Positions 1 through 18,903 of a stretch of 64,000 nucleotides of DNA are shown piece by piece. The notes beneath the pieces are model-generated. The model worked only from the letters and a program-made list of their open reading frames with translations. It was not told the origin of the DNA and did not search any database. This DNA is from Synaphobranchus kaupii. Lineage: Eukaryota > Chordata > Actinopteri > Anguilliformes > Synaphobranchidae. A program made the position numbers and the translations under genes. Position 1 is the first letter of the stretch. Every line of letters starts with the position of its first letter. The stretch is taken from assembly GCA_029718625.1 (NCBI GenBank), contig CM056381.1, positions 1,009,684 through 1,073,683 on the forward strand, in the 5' to 3' direction.

Positions 1-766
1 TAAAAATCCCAAGTGTATTCAAATGTTCAGTAACCTATAGGCAATATTTATCATTATTATTGTTATTATTGTTATTTTTTTGTTATTTGCTGGGGGTAAA
101 TTCATCTTTGTAGTGCTGTGTCAAAAGTGTGTTAAAACAGCAGCATGTAAGAACATCAGTGTGTAAGACAGAAGGTGGGTTAGAGCATCAGTGCGTAGGA
201 CAGTATGATGCAGGCGTTGGGAGATGCAGGCGTTGGGAGATGCAGGCCGGTTATTATCAGTCGTTTAGTTATTTTTGCGTTTAGTTTTTTTTCCTCACCT
301 CTCTTCTTTCTTTCATATTTCCGGGGTATTCCTTCCATCCTTCTGAAACGGCGTTCCCGGGTGTTTCCGTGTGATCCGGGCGGCGGACGCTGTGTGTGCA
401 TATGTGTGACATCATCAGACCTGCGTTTGGGTACTGGGAGGGTTCCTTTGGGGGAGTAGAGTGGGGGGGGTGTGGGAGTCAGAGGGTAGATGGGTAATCC
501 CTCATGACGGAGGTCGAAAGGTCAGGGTGGCAGAAGGCCCGGGGGGGGGGGAGGGGGGGGGGGGCAGCAGATGGGGAGACATGGGGAACGCGGAAAGTTG
601 TGGAGTCTGTACGTGCACCTGGCTTCACCACAACGCCAAATCGCTCAGCATCAATGCCGTCAGACACCGCTTTTATACCCGTTCTCCATATGGGCAAATC
701 AAATTATATTTATTTTCTGAAGAGAGGAAAAAAGGCAGTCCACAGCGCATAGAACACGACAGAAGC
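1..766. other. pak5 intron, left edge of window
   Basis: No exon was recognised. The stretch holds ATT repeats at 50-80, two copies of a 17-bp GATGCAGGCGTTGGGA unit near 208-245, and G-runs at 464-470 and 539-564. Confidence 0.4.
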
Positions 767-882
767 CCCCACAAAGCCTTCCACATTCCCTTTAAATGTG
801 CACAAGCCAATCACAAAGCCTTCCACATTCCCTTTAAATGTGCACAAGCCAATCACAAAGCCTTCCACATTCCCTTTAAATG
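767..882. repeat. 42-bp minisatellite, about 2.7 copies
   Basis: Units begin CACAAAGCCTTCCACATTCC at 770, 812 and 854 and end in TTTAAATG. The last unit runs straight into the next, unrelated minisatellite through a shared CTTTAAATG. Confidence 0.9.
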
Positions 883-1680
883 AATGGGTTACATTCGGCA
901 TCGTTACTTTAAATGGAGGGTTACATTAGGCATTGTTACTTTAAATGGAGGGTTACATTAGGCATTGTTACTTTAAATGGAGGGTTACATTAGGCATTGT
1001 TACTTTAAATGGAGGGTTACATTAGGCACCGTTACTTTAAATGGAGGGTTACATTAGGCATTGTTACTTTAAATGGAGGGTTACATTCGGCACCGTTACT
1101 TTAAATGGAGGGTTACATTAGGCACCGTTACTTTAAATGGAGGGTTACATTAGGCATTGTTACTTTAAATGGAGGGTTACATTCGGCATTGTTACTTTAA
1201 ATGGAGGGTTACATTAGGCATCGTTACTTTAAATGGAGGGTTACATTAGGCATTGTTACTTTAAATGGAGGGTTACATTAGGCATTGTTACTTTAAATGG
1301 AGGGTTACATTAGGCATTGTTACTTTAAATGGAGGGTTACATTAGGCATTGTTACTTTAAATGGAGGGTTACATTAGGCATTGTTACTTTAAATGGAGGG
1401 TTACATTAGGCATTGTTACTTTAAATGGAGGGTTACATTAGGCATTGTTACTTTAAATGGAGGGTTACATTAGGCATTGTTACTTTAAATGGAGGGTTAC
1501 ATTAGGCACCGTTACTTTAAATGGAGGGTTACATTAGGCACCGTTACTTTAAATGGAGGGTTACATTAGGCATTGTTACTTTAAATGGGGGGTTACATTA
1601 GGCATCGTTACTTTAAATGGGGGGTTACATTAGGCATTGTTACTTTAAATGGAGGGTTACATTAGGCATTGTTACTTTGC
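883..1680. repeat. 32-bp minisatellite, about 25 copies
   Basis: The unit core is TTTAAATGGAGGGTTACATT followed by AGGCATTGTTAC. Copies are nearly identical, with variants GGCATTG/GGCACCG/GGCATCG and AGGCA/CGGCA scattered along the array. It lies in a pak5 intron. Confidence 0.95.
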
Positions 1681-7642
<5,962 letters not shown>

Positions 7643-9345
7643 CTGTCCAGCAGGGCGGCGCCACCCTCACTCTGAACACTGACACCTTTACCGTAGCGTA
7701 GCTTAGGAAAACCACCTGTCCTGTTTCCAAAAATAAATAAGTAAACGAACAGATGAATAAAGGCCGACACCACTGGGCATGTGCAGAACTACTTTCCCTG
7801 GCTTCACCTGGGCAGGTAGTCGTGACGTACAGTAGACACCTGTGTGTGTGTGTGTGGGGGGGGGGGTGTTTGGTGCAGTACTAGTACTCTGTTTACAGGC
7901 AGTCTGCTACCTACTCCCATGTATAGAGCGCATTAGCCGTTGAATAGAGCTTTAAGGAATGTGGTGAGATCGTCTGCTGGACAGCGAGAGAGATCCAGCC
8001 CTGTGATTGGCCAGTCGGTCATTGGCTGTTACAGCTCAGACCCTGTGATTGGCCAGTGGAGTTCATTCAGGGTTTATCAGTGGAGCTGAATTTAGTGGAA
8101 ACCCCTGTGGGTAGTTTCGCTACTTGAAAGAGAACTGGCTGTATTTCTTTGGTTGTAAAAAAAAACAACAAAAAAAACAACAATAATAATCTTTAATCTT
8201 TTCACTTTTATCTTCTAACACTAACAATGTAATGTATTTTAGATCAACTGTAATTTCCTGTACAGTTTTGATAATCAGTATTTTTGTTGTGATGTAACCA
8301 TTGTGATATGGGCAGTGTTAAATATAATTATTAAGAATAATTATGAGAGTTTCCGCAAAGATCTTTCCTACTATTTATATCCATTTTTTGATTGAAAAGT
8401 GAAGAGATGCTAAATAAACCAACCCTTAACTGTTACCAAAAACAACTAGAATATATTTATTATCACGCCACAACATTTATAGACAGAATTTCTGGGCATT
8501 GATGGGGGAGGGGAGGGGGGGGAGGTTGAAGGCAGAATTTTATATACTGTTTAAAGTATTATTTATTTTTTGAATTGAAAATTTATTTTTCAGTAGTGTA
8601 GTCTTTTTTATTTTATTTTTTTCTAAATATCAGCAGACAGTGATTATGTCACATGAGCAATATTCCTATGTTGTTAAGTCATTTTCTTAATTTAGAGTCA
8701 ATAGTATCAAAGACTTTGGGAAAAAAGCTTGTGATTCACTGTGGGCAGTTGATTAAGAGTTCCGTAAGACCCAATCATTCCCCTTACTGTGTGTAAATGA
8801 GAAATTGCTGCCAATGCCAGCAGTTACATTTAGCAATACTTAAATAAATACGTTTTAGAAAAAAATTGAGATCATGTTTCTATGTATGGTTCATCCATCC
8901 ATTAAATCATTTTCAACCGACTGTAGACATTATATTTATGTAACCAAAATGATTACTTGTCGGATCTTAATTCTAACTGATCACTTACTGTTAGGCAAGC
9001 CCCACTCCCCAGTTTTGCTATAATCTGAACTCATCATTCAGTGTGTTTTTGTAAATATGAACACGTTAACGTTTGCTGCTGTTTAAAACATTGATGAATG
9101 ACTAATAATTACCCGTGGTGTTGCTTGTAGAGTGAAACTGCATGTTTGTTATAAGTTAAGCTGTTTTTAAATTAAATAACAAGAAAAACAGAAAGCTGTA
9201 GTGTCTATTTTGTCTCCTCTACCTCTCCAAAATAAATGTTACATTTCAGTCTAAATGCCCCCGTTCCCAAAAAAATTTTTTTTTAAATTAAATAAATCAT
9301 TATGACTTCAGAGGAAATTCAGACACACGTCCACATTTCCACAAT
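7643..9345 (+). other. pak5 3' untranslated region and downstream sequence
   Basis: No ORF of note follows the stop. AATAAA-type signals lie near 7731, 7757, 8411, 8843 and 9231, so the poly(A) site cannot be fixed. A GT/G-rich run is at 7840-7867 and AT-rich sequence dominates from 8150. Confidence 0.45.
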
Positions 9346-9361
9346 GACTTAATAGTCACCA

Positions 9362-10498
9362 GTCTTTTCCCACAGTATTACAGATTAACTTGTATGAATT
9401 AGCTGTAGCCCTTTCCCATAGCATTAGAGATTAACCTGTATGAATTAGCTGCAGCCTATAGCATTACAGATTAATCTGTATGAATTAGCTGTATCCCATA
9501 GCATTAGAGATTAACCTGTATGAATTAGCTACAGCCTATAGCATTACAGATTAACCTGTATGAATTAGCTGTAGCCTATAGCATTAAATATTAGCCTGTA
9601 TGAATTAGCTGCAGCCTATAGCATTAAAGATTAGCCAGTATGAATTAGCTGTAACATTTAGCATTACAGATTAGCCTGTATGAATTCGCTGCAGCCTTTA
9701 GCATTACAGATTAACCTGTATGAATTCGCTGCAGCCTTTAGCATTACAGATTAACCTGTATGAAGCTGCATCTTTTTCCTATAGCATTACAGATTAACCT
9801 GTATGAATTAGCTGAAGCCTATAGCATTACAGATTAACCTGTATGAATTATCTGCAGCCTATAGCAGTACAGATTAGCCTGTATTAATTAGCTGCAGCCC
9901 TTAGCATTACAGATTAGCCTGTATGAATTAGCTGCAGCCTTTAGCATTACAGATTAGCCTGTATGAATTAGCTGCAGCCTTTAGCATTACAGATTAGCCT
10001 GTATGAATTAGCTACAGCCTTTAGCATTACAGATTAGCCTGTATGAATTAGCTGCAGCCTATAGCATTACAGATTAGCCTGTATGAATTAGCTGCAGCCA
10101 ATAGCATTACAGATCAGCCTGTATGAATTAGCTGCAGCCTTTAGCATTACAGATTAGCCTGTATGAATTAGCTGCAGCCTATAGCATTAAAGATCAGCCT
10201 GTATGAATTAGCTGCAGCCTTTAGCATTACAGATTAGCCTGTATGAATTAGCTGCAGCCTTTAGCATTACAGATTAGCCTGTATGAATTAGCTGCAGCCT
10301 TTAGCATTACAGATTAGCCTGTATGAATTAGCTGCAGCCTTTAGCATTACAGATTAGCCTGTATGAATTAGCTGCAGCCCTTAGCATTACAGATTAGCCT
10401 GTATGAATTAGCTGCAGCCAATAGCATTACAGATTAGCCTGTATGAATTAGCTGCAGCCAATAGCATTACAGATTAGCCTGTATGAATTAGCTGCAGC
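9362..10498. repeat. 40-bp minisatellite, about 28 copies
   Basis: The unit is TAGCATTACAGATTAGCCTG followed by TATGAATTAGCTGCAGCCTT. The left copies (to ~9780) are more diverged, with AACCTG and CTGTAGCC forms; the right copies are nearly homogeneous, as expected if recent amplification was at the right end. Confidence 0.95.
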
Positions 10499-10746
10499 TG
10501 TTTCCCGCTCTTTCTGCATCTCATCGCTAGTGCTTCTGCTCACCTACTGCTGATCTATGGCACAAGTTTAGTGAACATTTCTAAACCACATTAAAATTCA
10601 GATTTCAGTCTGATGTTAACAACCACTCTCCTTAAAGAACAGCATCTCCTGTATCTTAGAATAAAGGTATAATAGGCTATGATACTATTTTATTTTTTTC
10701 ACCACCCCTTTGCTTAGGCCGTGTGTGAGGGTGATTTAAAAGCTTA

Positions 10747-11129
10747 GGCCTGGTACATACTCTACGCAAGGAACATGACCGCCAACGCAGATTCGGGACA
10801 TACGCGAGGTCTTTGCTTACATACTATACGCGCGCTTACCGGCTTCTTTTCGCCCTGTCCGCTAGTTGGCAGCCTAGGCTAATCTGGTTGGAGCGAGTAA
10901 CCTTAAACCGGAAATTATTACTTCTTTTTGTGTAGTCTGCAATTATGCAGTTATTGAACAGTATTTACATTTAGCACCTCTAACGGAAATGCGTGGAATT
11001 GCACCACACGTTTGCGTCGCGTTACAAAATTTGGACTGCACATTTTGCTACGCAAGAACGCGAGAAACGGCCCCTGCGTTGCTCTTTGCGTCGTTGCGCG
11101 CGTTCCTTGCATAGAGTATGTACCGGGCC
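10747..11129. mobile_element. Harbinger-like MITE, 383 bp
   Basis: Terminal inverted repeats of ~28 bp: the left starts GGCCTGGTACATACTCTACG, and the right end is its near-perfect inverse. A TTA triplet flanks both sides (10744-10746 and 11130-11132), which fits the TWA duplications of PIF/Harbinger elements. It carries no transposase. Confidence 0.75.
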
Positions 11130-14024
11130 TTACAGTTTATGCTCATGTTTGAATGGCCTGGTCCCTGTGAGGTAAAGTATAAACATCAAAGTGCAAGGTC
11201 CCGGACCAGTTCCAGTTTGGAAGCCGGAAGCAATTGATGCTCCATCATTGTTCATTTAGTTTGTGGTAATTCAAACCCTTTTCTGTGTGATAATTAAAGC
11301 CAATCATTTGCATATCAAAGGCCTATATCACTTGTCAGGCATTAGCATGCAATGAGGCTCCACTTTAATGTAAAATAAGTAATGGCGCAGGGCCAGGCTA
11401 ATGGTTTAGTCCAAAACAATATTCAACATGTTTGTCGAACCGAAAGACAAGATGTGAAGGAAAATCCATATTCCATTGTAGAGGTACGGTTGTTCTACAC
11501 AGTGGTGTAGCCAGGAATTAATCTTGGACAGGGCCTGAAAAACGCTGGAACGGAGGAGAAATGGTTGAATGGGGGGAAGGTGAAATACCTTTTCATAAAG
11601 TATTAACACAAGGAAGTTAGCAAAAACCGACATACTGGGCAAATAAACAGGAATAAAAAAAGGGTGAATATCAGCCTCTCAATTTAGAGTTTAATAAACT
11701 CAATTTCCATATCTCAAAATAACCATCTGATGAGGAAGAACCATCCACAAATTAAAATGTGTTAGTTACGCTAACACATGTGCAAGCTCTCCATGCTTTG
11801 CTCCTCCCTTATCCAACACTGTCAGTTACATTTATTGAAAGTTTTTTTTTTTTTTTTTACTGAAATTTACAGGTCATACACTAGGCTACTGCAATCAAAA
11901 TGCCCGCGACGTAGTCTCGCGCACGCGCGCGCGCAGCCTTCACCTGGTGGTTTGAAGCGGGCGTGTCGAGAAGCGTAGAGTGTTTAAACTTTACAGGGAA
12001 ACGGGGTTTCCTCAGACTGCGAATATTGACTGAGAAATAACTGGCAAAACAACTATGAACTCAATGTTGAGCCTAATGTCAAGGTAAGAGGTAAGGTTAG
12101 TTTGTGTACTTTTTGACGTTTTAGTTTTGCCGGATTTGCGTAGCGTCGGTTTAGGCCTAGGCTACTCACGAAAGAAAATGGAGACTGCCTACACTTTTTT
12201 TCTATTTACCTACCATACGTCCCTACATTTGTTTGACCCTTTGCTTAGTAGATGCAGAGAGGTAGAGGAGGAGAAACTAGGGCATGTATTGGACGCAAAC
12301 GGACTTTCAATAAGGCAAAGTGAAACAGTTAAATTGTATGTTGTATCACGTGACAGGTTGTAACACGGTTCATTGTTGAGTTGGTCAAAAGTGAATCAGG
12401 TGAAAGAGTACACATTTGCAGAGGCTTTCCATATAATTGGTAGCGAATCACATTATTTCCATTACGAGATGAACAACAGATTTTATTTAAAAATGATAGT
12501 CTATACTTGATGTTCGGTCAGACCGACAACAAAACTGTCTGCAGTGTTGCTCCATCTGGAGTAGGCCTAGGCTAGGCTACTTGCTAAGACAATAACAGGT
12601 GTACTTTGAAAGTACGAATTGAGCTCAGTGAGTGTTGAAGACTACGCGTTGTTTAAAAGGTCAGTAGCATACAGCCTTAGTTTCTGATAAGGGTCTCTCT
12701 CTCTCCACTTTCCCCCAAAATCGAGAGGCGTGTTTGAGTGACCTGAAATCGTGCACTCGTTTATTTTCAATTAGACTTTTTCATTCTTACAGCGACAGGG
12801 GACGCGAGACAAATGGCCAGATCAATACCCATCTCCGCCATTCCCCCCGCAGAGCGCTCATAATTCAGGTATGGATTTCTCCCGGGTTCAAGTATATTGA
12901 TTGCTGTGTTCGGTGTTTCTCGCCTCTGGTTTTGTTGCAAACGGCGTTGAAAATACTTCGGTTTAAACAAAAGAAGACGGATACATTTCTGAGATGACAA
13001 TAAATAGGATTTTTTGTCTTTTTTGAGTGACAGGCGATTCTTCATTTTATAATAGTGTTGGTGTCCATGACCAGGACTAAGATTACATTTCTAACTATTT
13101 CCATTATAAAATGAAAGCAAATGGTTGGAAACACGACTAGAATGCGTTTGGATATATAAATAATAACTGTCACATATAAAACAGTGCTGGATTTAGCATC
13201 ACTATTGTTCTTAAAATGATACAAAAATGACTGATAAATGATATATGCTGCATGATGACAATATATTATGGATTATGAGGTATACATTTGCCCATGAATT
13301 GTGAAATGGCAGCTGAATCACAGACTATAAAGTGAAGTTATATATATGCACAGATCTGCAGCCAGGTGTTGAATGATTTATTTCCATAAACAGTGTTCCA
13401 CACATTTCAAATTTAATTATTTTACTATTCTTATGCATAGTAATTCTTAAAATATTGCACTTCCAACATAAAACTGTACTTTTCTCTTGTAAGCAATAAA
13501 TTAAAACGTACTTATTGTCTTCAATTCTCAGACCTCTCATAATCTTTTGGATGCATACATTTTTTATTTCCCCTTATTTTCATAGATTTATTTAGACATT
13601 TTACAGATTTATACATTCAAATCAAAATATGAACCATTTTTTAATTTATATATATTTTTTAAAGAGGGATTTGTGAAAAAAGGAAGCAGTTGTCTGAAAT
13701 GCGGACAGGTGAGATACAGGTGAGACACACTGGTGACTGCTGTGATGAACCCAGGCTTCAGTACTGAACTCTTGCATACCACACAACACTGTCCACTTCC
13801 ACCGACACACACAATATTTCATACAGGGACACCCCCGTGCACTGAGACAGAATAGGCTTTAGATCTGCTATCATTTTACAGCTCATTTTTACAGATAAAA
13901 ACAAAGATAATGAATTAAACGCCTAAAAACAGAAAACTGCAGGCTTAGGAAATGAGAGAGCAAGAGACTGGTCTGGGACTGCAGGGGGTCATGGGAAGGG
14001 CCTTAGGTAATGTATGAGTGTCAC
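11130..14024. other. pak5-lamp5 intergenic region
   Basis: No protein gene was recognised. A GC- and CpG-rich patch is at 11900-11985, followed by a CAAGGTAAGAGGTAAGG donor-like site near 12078, so a short non-coding first exon is possible. From 13050 the sequence is AT-rich. Plus-strand TTTATT motifs near 13563 and 13588 could be lamp5 poly(A) signals. Confidence 0.35.
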
Positions 14025-14427
14025 GGGCAGTTTACAGTTTGGCTATGTCGCCAGTGGCAACGATAATACATTTGATAGTCGGTCGCAACAACTTCTGGTT
14101 TTTACTAGAACGACTGACGATATGTCACCGCCGCGATCACATAGTTGTGCACGTCGTTGAGACTTGAATTGTACTGAACTTTCACCCTGACGCTGCCTCA
14201 GTTGTCATGACAACATTATAGAACGTTCTCATCTCCCCAAAAATCGATTATCTTCAGCGATAAGTGCAAAGGACTCCTCTTCGGCGACGCGTTCTACTAT
14301 CGTTTGTGTGTTTATACATTTTTATGAGCGTCAGTGCTCGATATCAAAGATAAGCGATGATGGAATGTTGGTGACAATGTAGCGATTTCCATCGGGCGAT
14401 CATACATCGCCGAACGGTAAACTGCCC
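14025..14427. mobile_element. MITE-like inverted-repeat element in the lamp5 3' region
   Basis: The left end GGGCAGTTTACAGTTTGGC and the right end GCCGAACGGTAAACTGCCC are inverted repeats of each other with two mismatches. The interior is non-coding with short dyads. It lies just downstream of the lamp5 stop, so it may sit within the 3' UTR. No clear target duplication was seen. Confidence 0.6.
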
Positions 14428-14602
14428 TCTAAGGAATGTAAAAGGGGTTGTGATGGTAGGAGTGTTAGGGAATGTGAACGGGCGGGACTAAAAACCGTGT
14501 GAGACTCTGGCTTGCGTTGTAGCTTGGGTCCGAATGACGCGGTTTTGGCGGATGATGCGGCTTTGGCGGCTGACGCGGTCGGGCAAGCGGCAGCGCGGTC
14601 TC

Positions 14603-14778
14603 TCACATGTTCTTGTAGAGGGAGCGGTCCCTGGGGAGCTGTGGCTGTTGTGCGGTCATTTTGAGGTGCACGTGGTAGACGGAGAGGGTGATGACGATGA
14701 TCAAGGCCAGGATGACGCCCAGAATCAGGGGCAGAGTCTCCTCCAGCTGCTCCCTCTGGTCTGTGATGCACTTATAGA
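14603..14778 (-). CDS. lamp5: lamp5 exon 6: membrane helix, tail and stop
   Basis: The acceptor is CTCTCTGCAG. It codes [16 protein letters not shown], the membrane helix and the tail [16 protein letters not shown] to the TGA at 14603-14605. A 29-bp minisatellite begins 13 bp upstream of the acceptor. Confidence 0.93.
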
Positions 14779-17700
14779 CTGCAGAGAGAGAGGGGGACCC
14801 CCGTTACAGACACCCCCAAACCTCACACCCCGTTACAGACACCCCCAAACCTCACACCCCGTTACAGACACCCCCAAACCTCACACCCGTTACAGACACC
14901 CCCAAACCTCACACCCCGTTACAGACACCCCCAAACCTCACACCCCGTTACAGACACCCACAAACCTCACACCCCGTTACAGACACCCCCAAACCTCACA
15001 CCCCGTTACAGACACCCCCAAACCTCACACCCCGTTACAGACCCCCCCAAACCTCACACCCCGTTACAGACACCCCCAAACCTCACACCCCGTTACAGAC
15101 CCCCCCAAACCTCACACCCTGTTACAGACACCCCCAAACCTCACACCCCGTTACAGACACCCCCAAACCTCACACCCCGTTACAGACACCCCTAAACCTC
15201 ACACCCTGTTACAGACACCCCCAAACCTCACACCCCGTTACACACCCCCAAACCTCACACCCCGTTACAGACACCCCCAAACCTCACACCCCGTTACAGA
15301 CCCCCCCAAACCTCACACCCCGTTACAGACACCCCCAAACCTCACACCCCGTTACAGACCCCCCCAAACCTCACACCCTGTTACAGACACCCCCAAACCT
15401 CACACCCCGTTACAGACACCCCCAAACCTCACACCCCGTTACAGACACCCCTAAACCTCACACCCTGTTACAGACACCCCCAAACCTCACACCCCGTTAC
15501 ACACCCCCAAACCTCACACCCCGTTACAGACACCCCCAAACCTCACACCCCGTTACAGACACCCCCAAACCTCACACCCCGTTACAGACCCCCCCAAACC
15601 TCACACCCCGTTACAGACACCCCCAAACCTCACACCCCGTTACAGACCCCCCCAAACCTCACACCCTGTTACAGACACCCCCAAACCTCACACCCCGTTA
15701 CAGACACCCCCAAACCTCACACCCCGTTACAGACACCCCTAAACCTCACACCCTGTTACAGACACCCCCAAACCTCACACCCCGTTACACACCCCCAAAC
15801 CTCACACCCCGTTACAGACACCCCCAAACCTCACACCCCGTTACAGACCCCCCCAAACCTCACACCCCGTTACAGACACCCCCAAACCTCACACCCCGTT
15901 ACAGACACCCCCAAACCTCACACCCCGTTACAGACACCCCCAAACCTCACACCCCGTTACAGACACCCCCAAACCTCACACCCCGTTATAGACACCCCCA
16001 AACCTCACACCCGTTAGACACCCCCAAACCTCACACCCTGTTACAGACACCCCCAAACCTCACACCCCGTTACAGACACCCCCAAACCTCACACCCGTTA
16101 CAGACACCCCCAAACCTCACACCCTGTTAGACACCCCCAAACCTCACACCCCGTTACAGACACCCCCAAACCTCACACCCCCTTACAGACACCCCCAAAC
16201 CTCACACCCTGTTAGACACCCCCAAACCTCACACCCCGTTAGACACCCCCAAACCTCACACCGTTTCAGACACCCCCAGACCTCACACCCCGTTAGACAC
16301 CCCCAAACCTCACACCCCGTTACAGACACCCCCAAACCTCACACCCCATTAGACACCCCCAAACCTCACACCCTGTTACAGACACCCCCAAACCTCACAC
16401 TCCGTTAGACACCCCCAAACCTCACACCCCGTTACAGACACCCCCAAACCTCACACCCCGTTAGACACCCCCAAACCTCTCACCCCGTTACAGACACCCC
16501 CAAACCTCACACCCCGTTACAGACACCCCCAAACCTCACACCCGTTACAGACACCCCCAAACCTCACACCCTGTTAGACACCCCCAAACCTCACACCCCG
16601 TTACAGACACCCCCAAACCTCACACCCCCTTACAGACACCCCCAAACCTCACACCCTGTTAGACACCCCCAAACCTCACACCCCATTAGACACCCCCAAA
16701 CCTCACACCCTGTTACAGACACCCCCAGACCTCACACCCCGTTAGACACCCCCAAACCTCACACCCCGTTACAGACACCCCCAAACCTCACACCCCATTA
16801 GACACCCCCAAACCTCACACCCTGTTACAGACATCCCCAAACCTCACACCCCGTTAGACACCCCCAAACCTCACACCCCGTTACAGACACCCCCAAACCT
16901 CACACCCCCAAAGGTCACATCCAATTAAAGCTGGCCCATTTCTGACTAAGTTCTATATTCCTGTACACATTTTGGTAACCGAGGGAATATGGAATTTGAT
17001 CTTGGGGGATTTTTTTGTTTGTTGTTGTCTGACCTTCTAAATGCCCCCCCCCCCCCCCCCCCCCCATTACTGACATCTCACAAGTCACACCCTATTTCCT
17101 TTTCACTGGCATGGCAGACCCCGTCAGCAGGTGGCAGTGTGGAGCTCCGTGTGTGTGTACAGTATTAGAGGAGTCCCTATGGACTGTGGGCACAGTGACA
17201 CTTACTGTAAGGACTGCAGTCAAAGCTAGCGGGAGTTTAGCGCTAATACGTAGCACTGACATTTTCATTCTTAATTTTAGCTAAAGGGATTTCGGTATGT
17301 TCTATTAGTTTTCTTACATAACGTGGGTTTTATGGGTCACTGAAATGAACAAGGAAAAGAGAGGGTGAGATTAAATAAACGTGCTCTGTGTGGGGGGAGC
17401 AGAGGGGAAACGTGTGTGTGTGCGTGTGTGCGCGTGTGTGTGTGTGTCTGTGTGTGTGTCTGTGTGCGTGTGCGTGTGCGTGTGTGTGTGCGTGTGTGTG
17501 TGTGTCTGTGTGCGTGTGCGTGTGTGTGTGTGCAGACCCAGCCCCATGAACGCTAATCACTCCTCACCTTTTTAAAGGCTTTATTCTTTAAAGGCCAAAG
17601 TTTTATATCAATATTGTTAAAAGATCTAGATATTTTGTACAAAATAGTATTTTCCAGCCATGTTCTGGAGTGTGACTCTACTGTACTTTTCCAGTTGGCC

Positions 17701-17782
17701 AGTAATTTAGTGCACCAGGGCTTTGTGCTAATTCATCTGTCACTGATGTCTTCATCTGTCAAATATGTTTAACAAACCATTA

Positions 17783-17868
<86 letters not shown>

Positions 17869-17919
17869 CTAACACACACACACACACACACTACTAACAC
17901 ACACACACACACACACTAC

Positions 17920-17985
<66 letters not shown>

Positions 17986-18867
17986 CTAACACACACACAC
18001 ACACACACATCGTCATTTTGAAATGGGTAAAGTAATGGAAAAAGACGCAGCTCTTTGGCACCATGTGTCCTGTTGTAAAACGGCTCATTGGACTCCGATG
18101 TGTAGTGACAGTGTTGAGAGAGATACAGGCAAAGCCATGCAGATATGGATCAGGAGGAATAATTATGGACACAAAAATATTTTCCCCATAAATATGTGTG
18201 TATGGCTGATGCAGTTTTCAAGATACAGTTTTTTAATACTGAGCGGCTAAATCTCTTTACCCAGCACAACCAGGGAAACCATCCCAAATGTACCCAGCAC
18301 GGCCAGGGAAACCATCCCAAATGTACACAGCACTGCCAGGGAAACCAGCCAGATTTTACCCAGCACAACCAGTGAAACCAGTCAGATTTTACCCAGCACT
18401 GCCAGCGCAACCATCCACATTATGGCCAGCATATCCAGGGAAACCGTCCAGGCTTTCCCGACATATCCAGGGAAACCATCTTGATGTTAACCAAGGCAAA
18501 GCCAGTGAAAGCACCCAGATTGTATCCAATGGAAAGGCAGTAGGCACATTCCCCCTGGTGATGTGGGCCGCTTGCCCATAAACACAACCACATCTGAGCA
18601 GCAGTCTGTGTTCTTCACAGTACAACAGTTACACCCCCTTCCACCCTGTATCCCCCAAAAAAGGTGTGCGATCAAGAACGATGGGGATACATCCAGGGAA
18701 TGCTCAATCATGAAAATACAGAGCAAAAAAAATTCTAAAATTAAAAAAATTGTTTAAGCAACAAGAAAACCCCCCGAAAAAATTCCATTTTTGCCTGGGC
18801 TCCCACTCCAAGTATAAGCATGCGTGTGCATGTGTGTGTGTGCGTGTGCGTGTGCGTGTGCGTGTGC

Positions 18868-18903
<36 letters not shown>

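Noticed and set aside
883..1680. Possible CRISPR-like or telomere-like array
   Set aside because: Units are contiguous without unique spacers, and GGGTTACATTAGG is not the TTAGGG telomere repeat. It is an ordinary minisatellite in a vertebrate intron.
12127..12363. A 78-codon plus-strand ORF
   Set aside because: No recognisable domain, no good start context or splice support; most likely chance.
14534..15454. A 306-codon plus-strand ORF with a repeated [10 protein letters not shown] pattern
   Set aside because: It is antisense to the last lamp5 exon at its start and then reads the 29-bp minisatellite.
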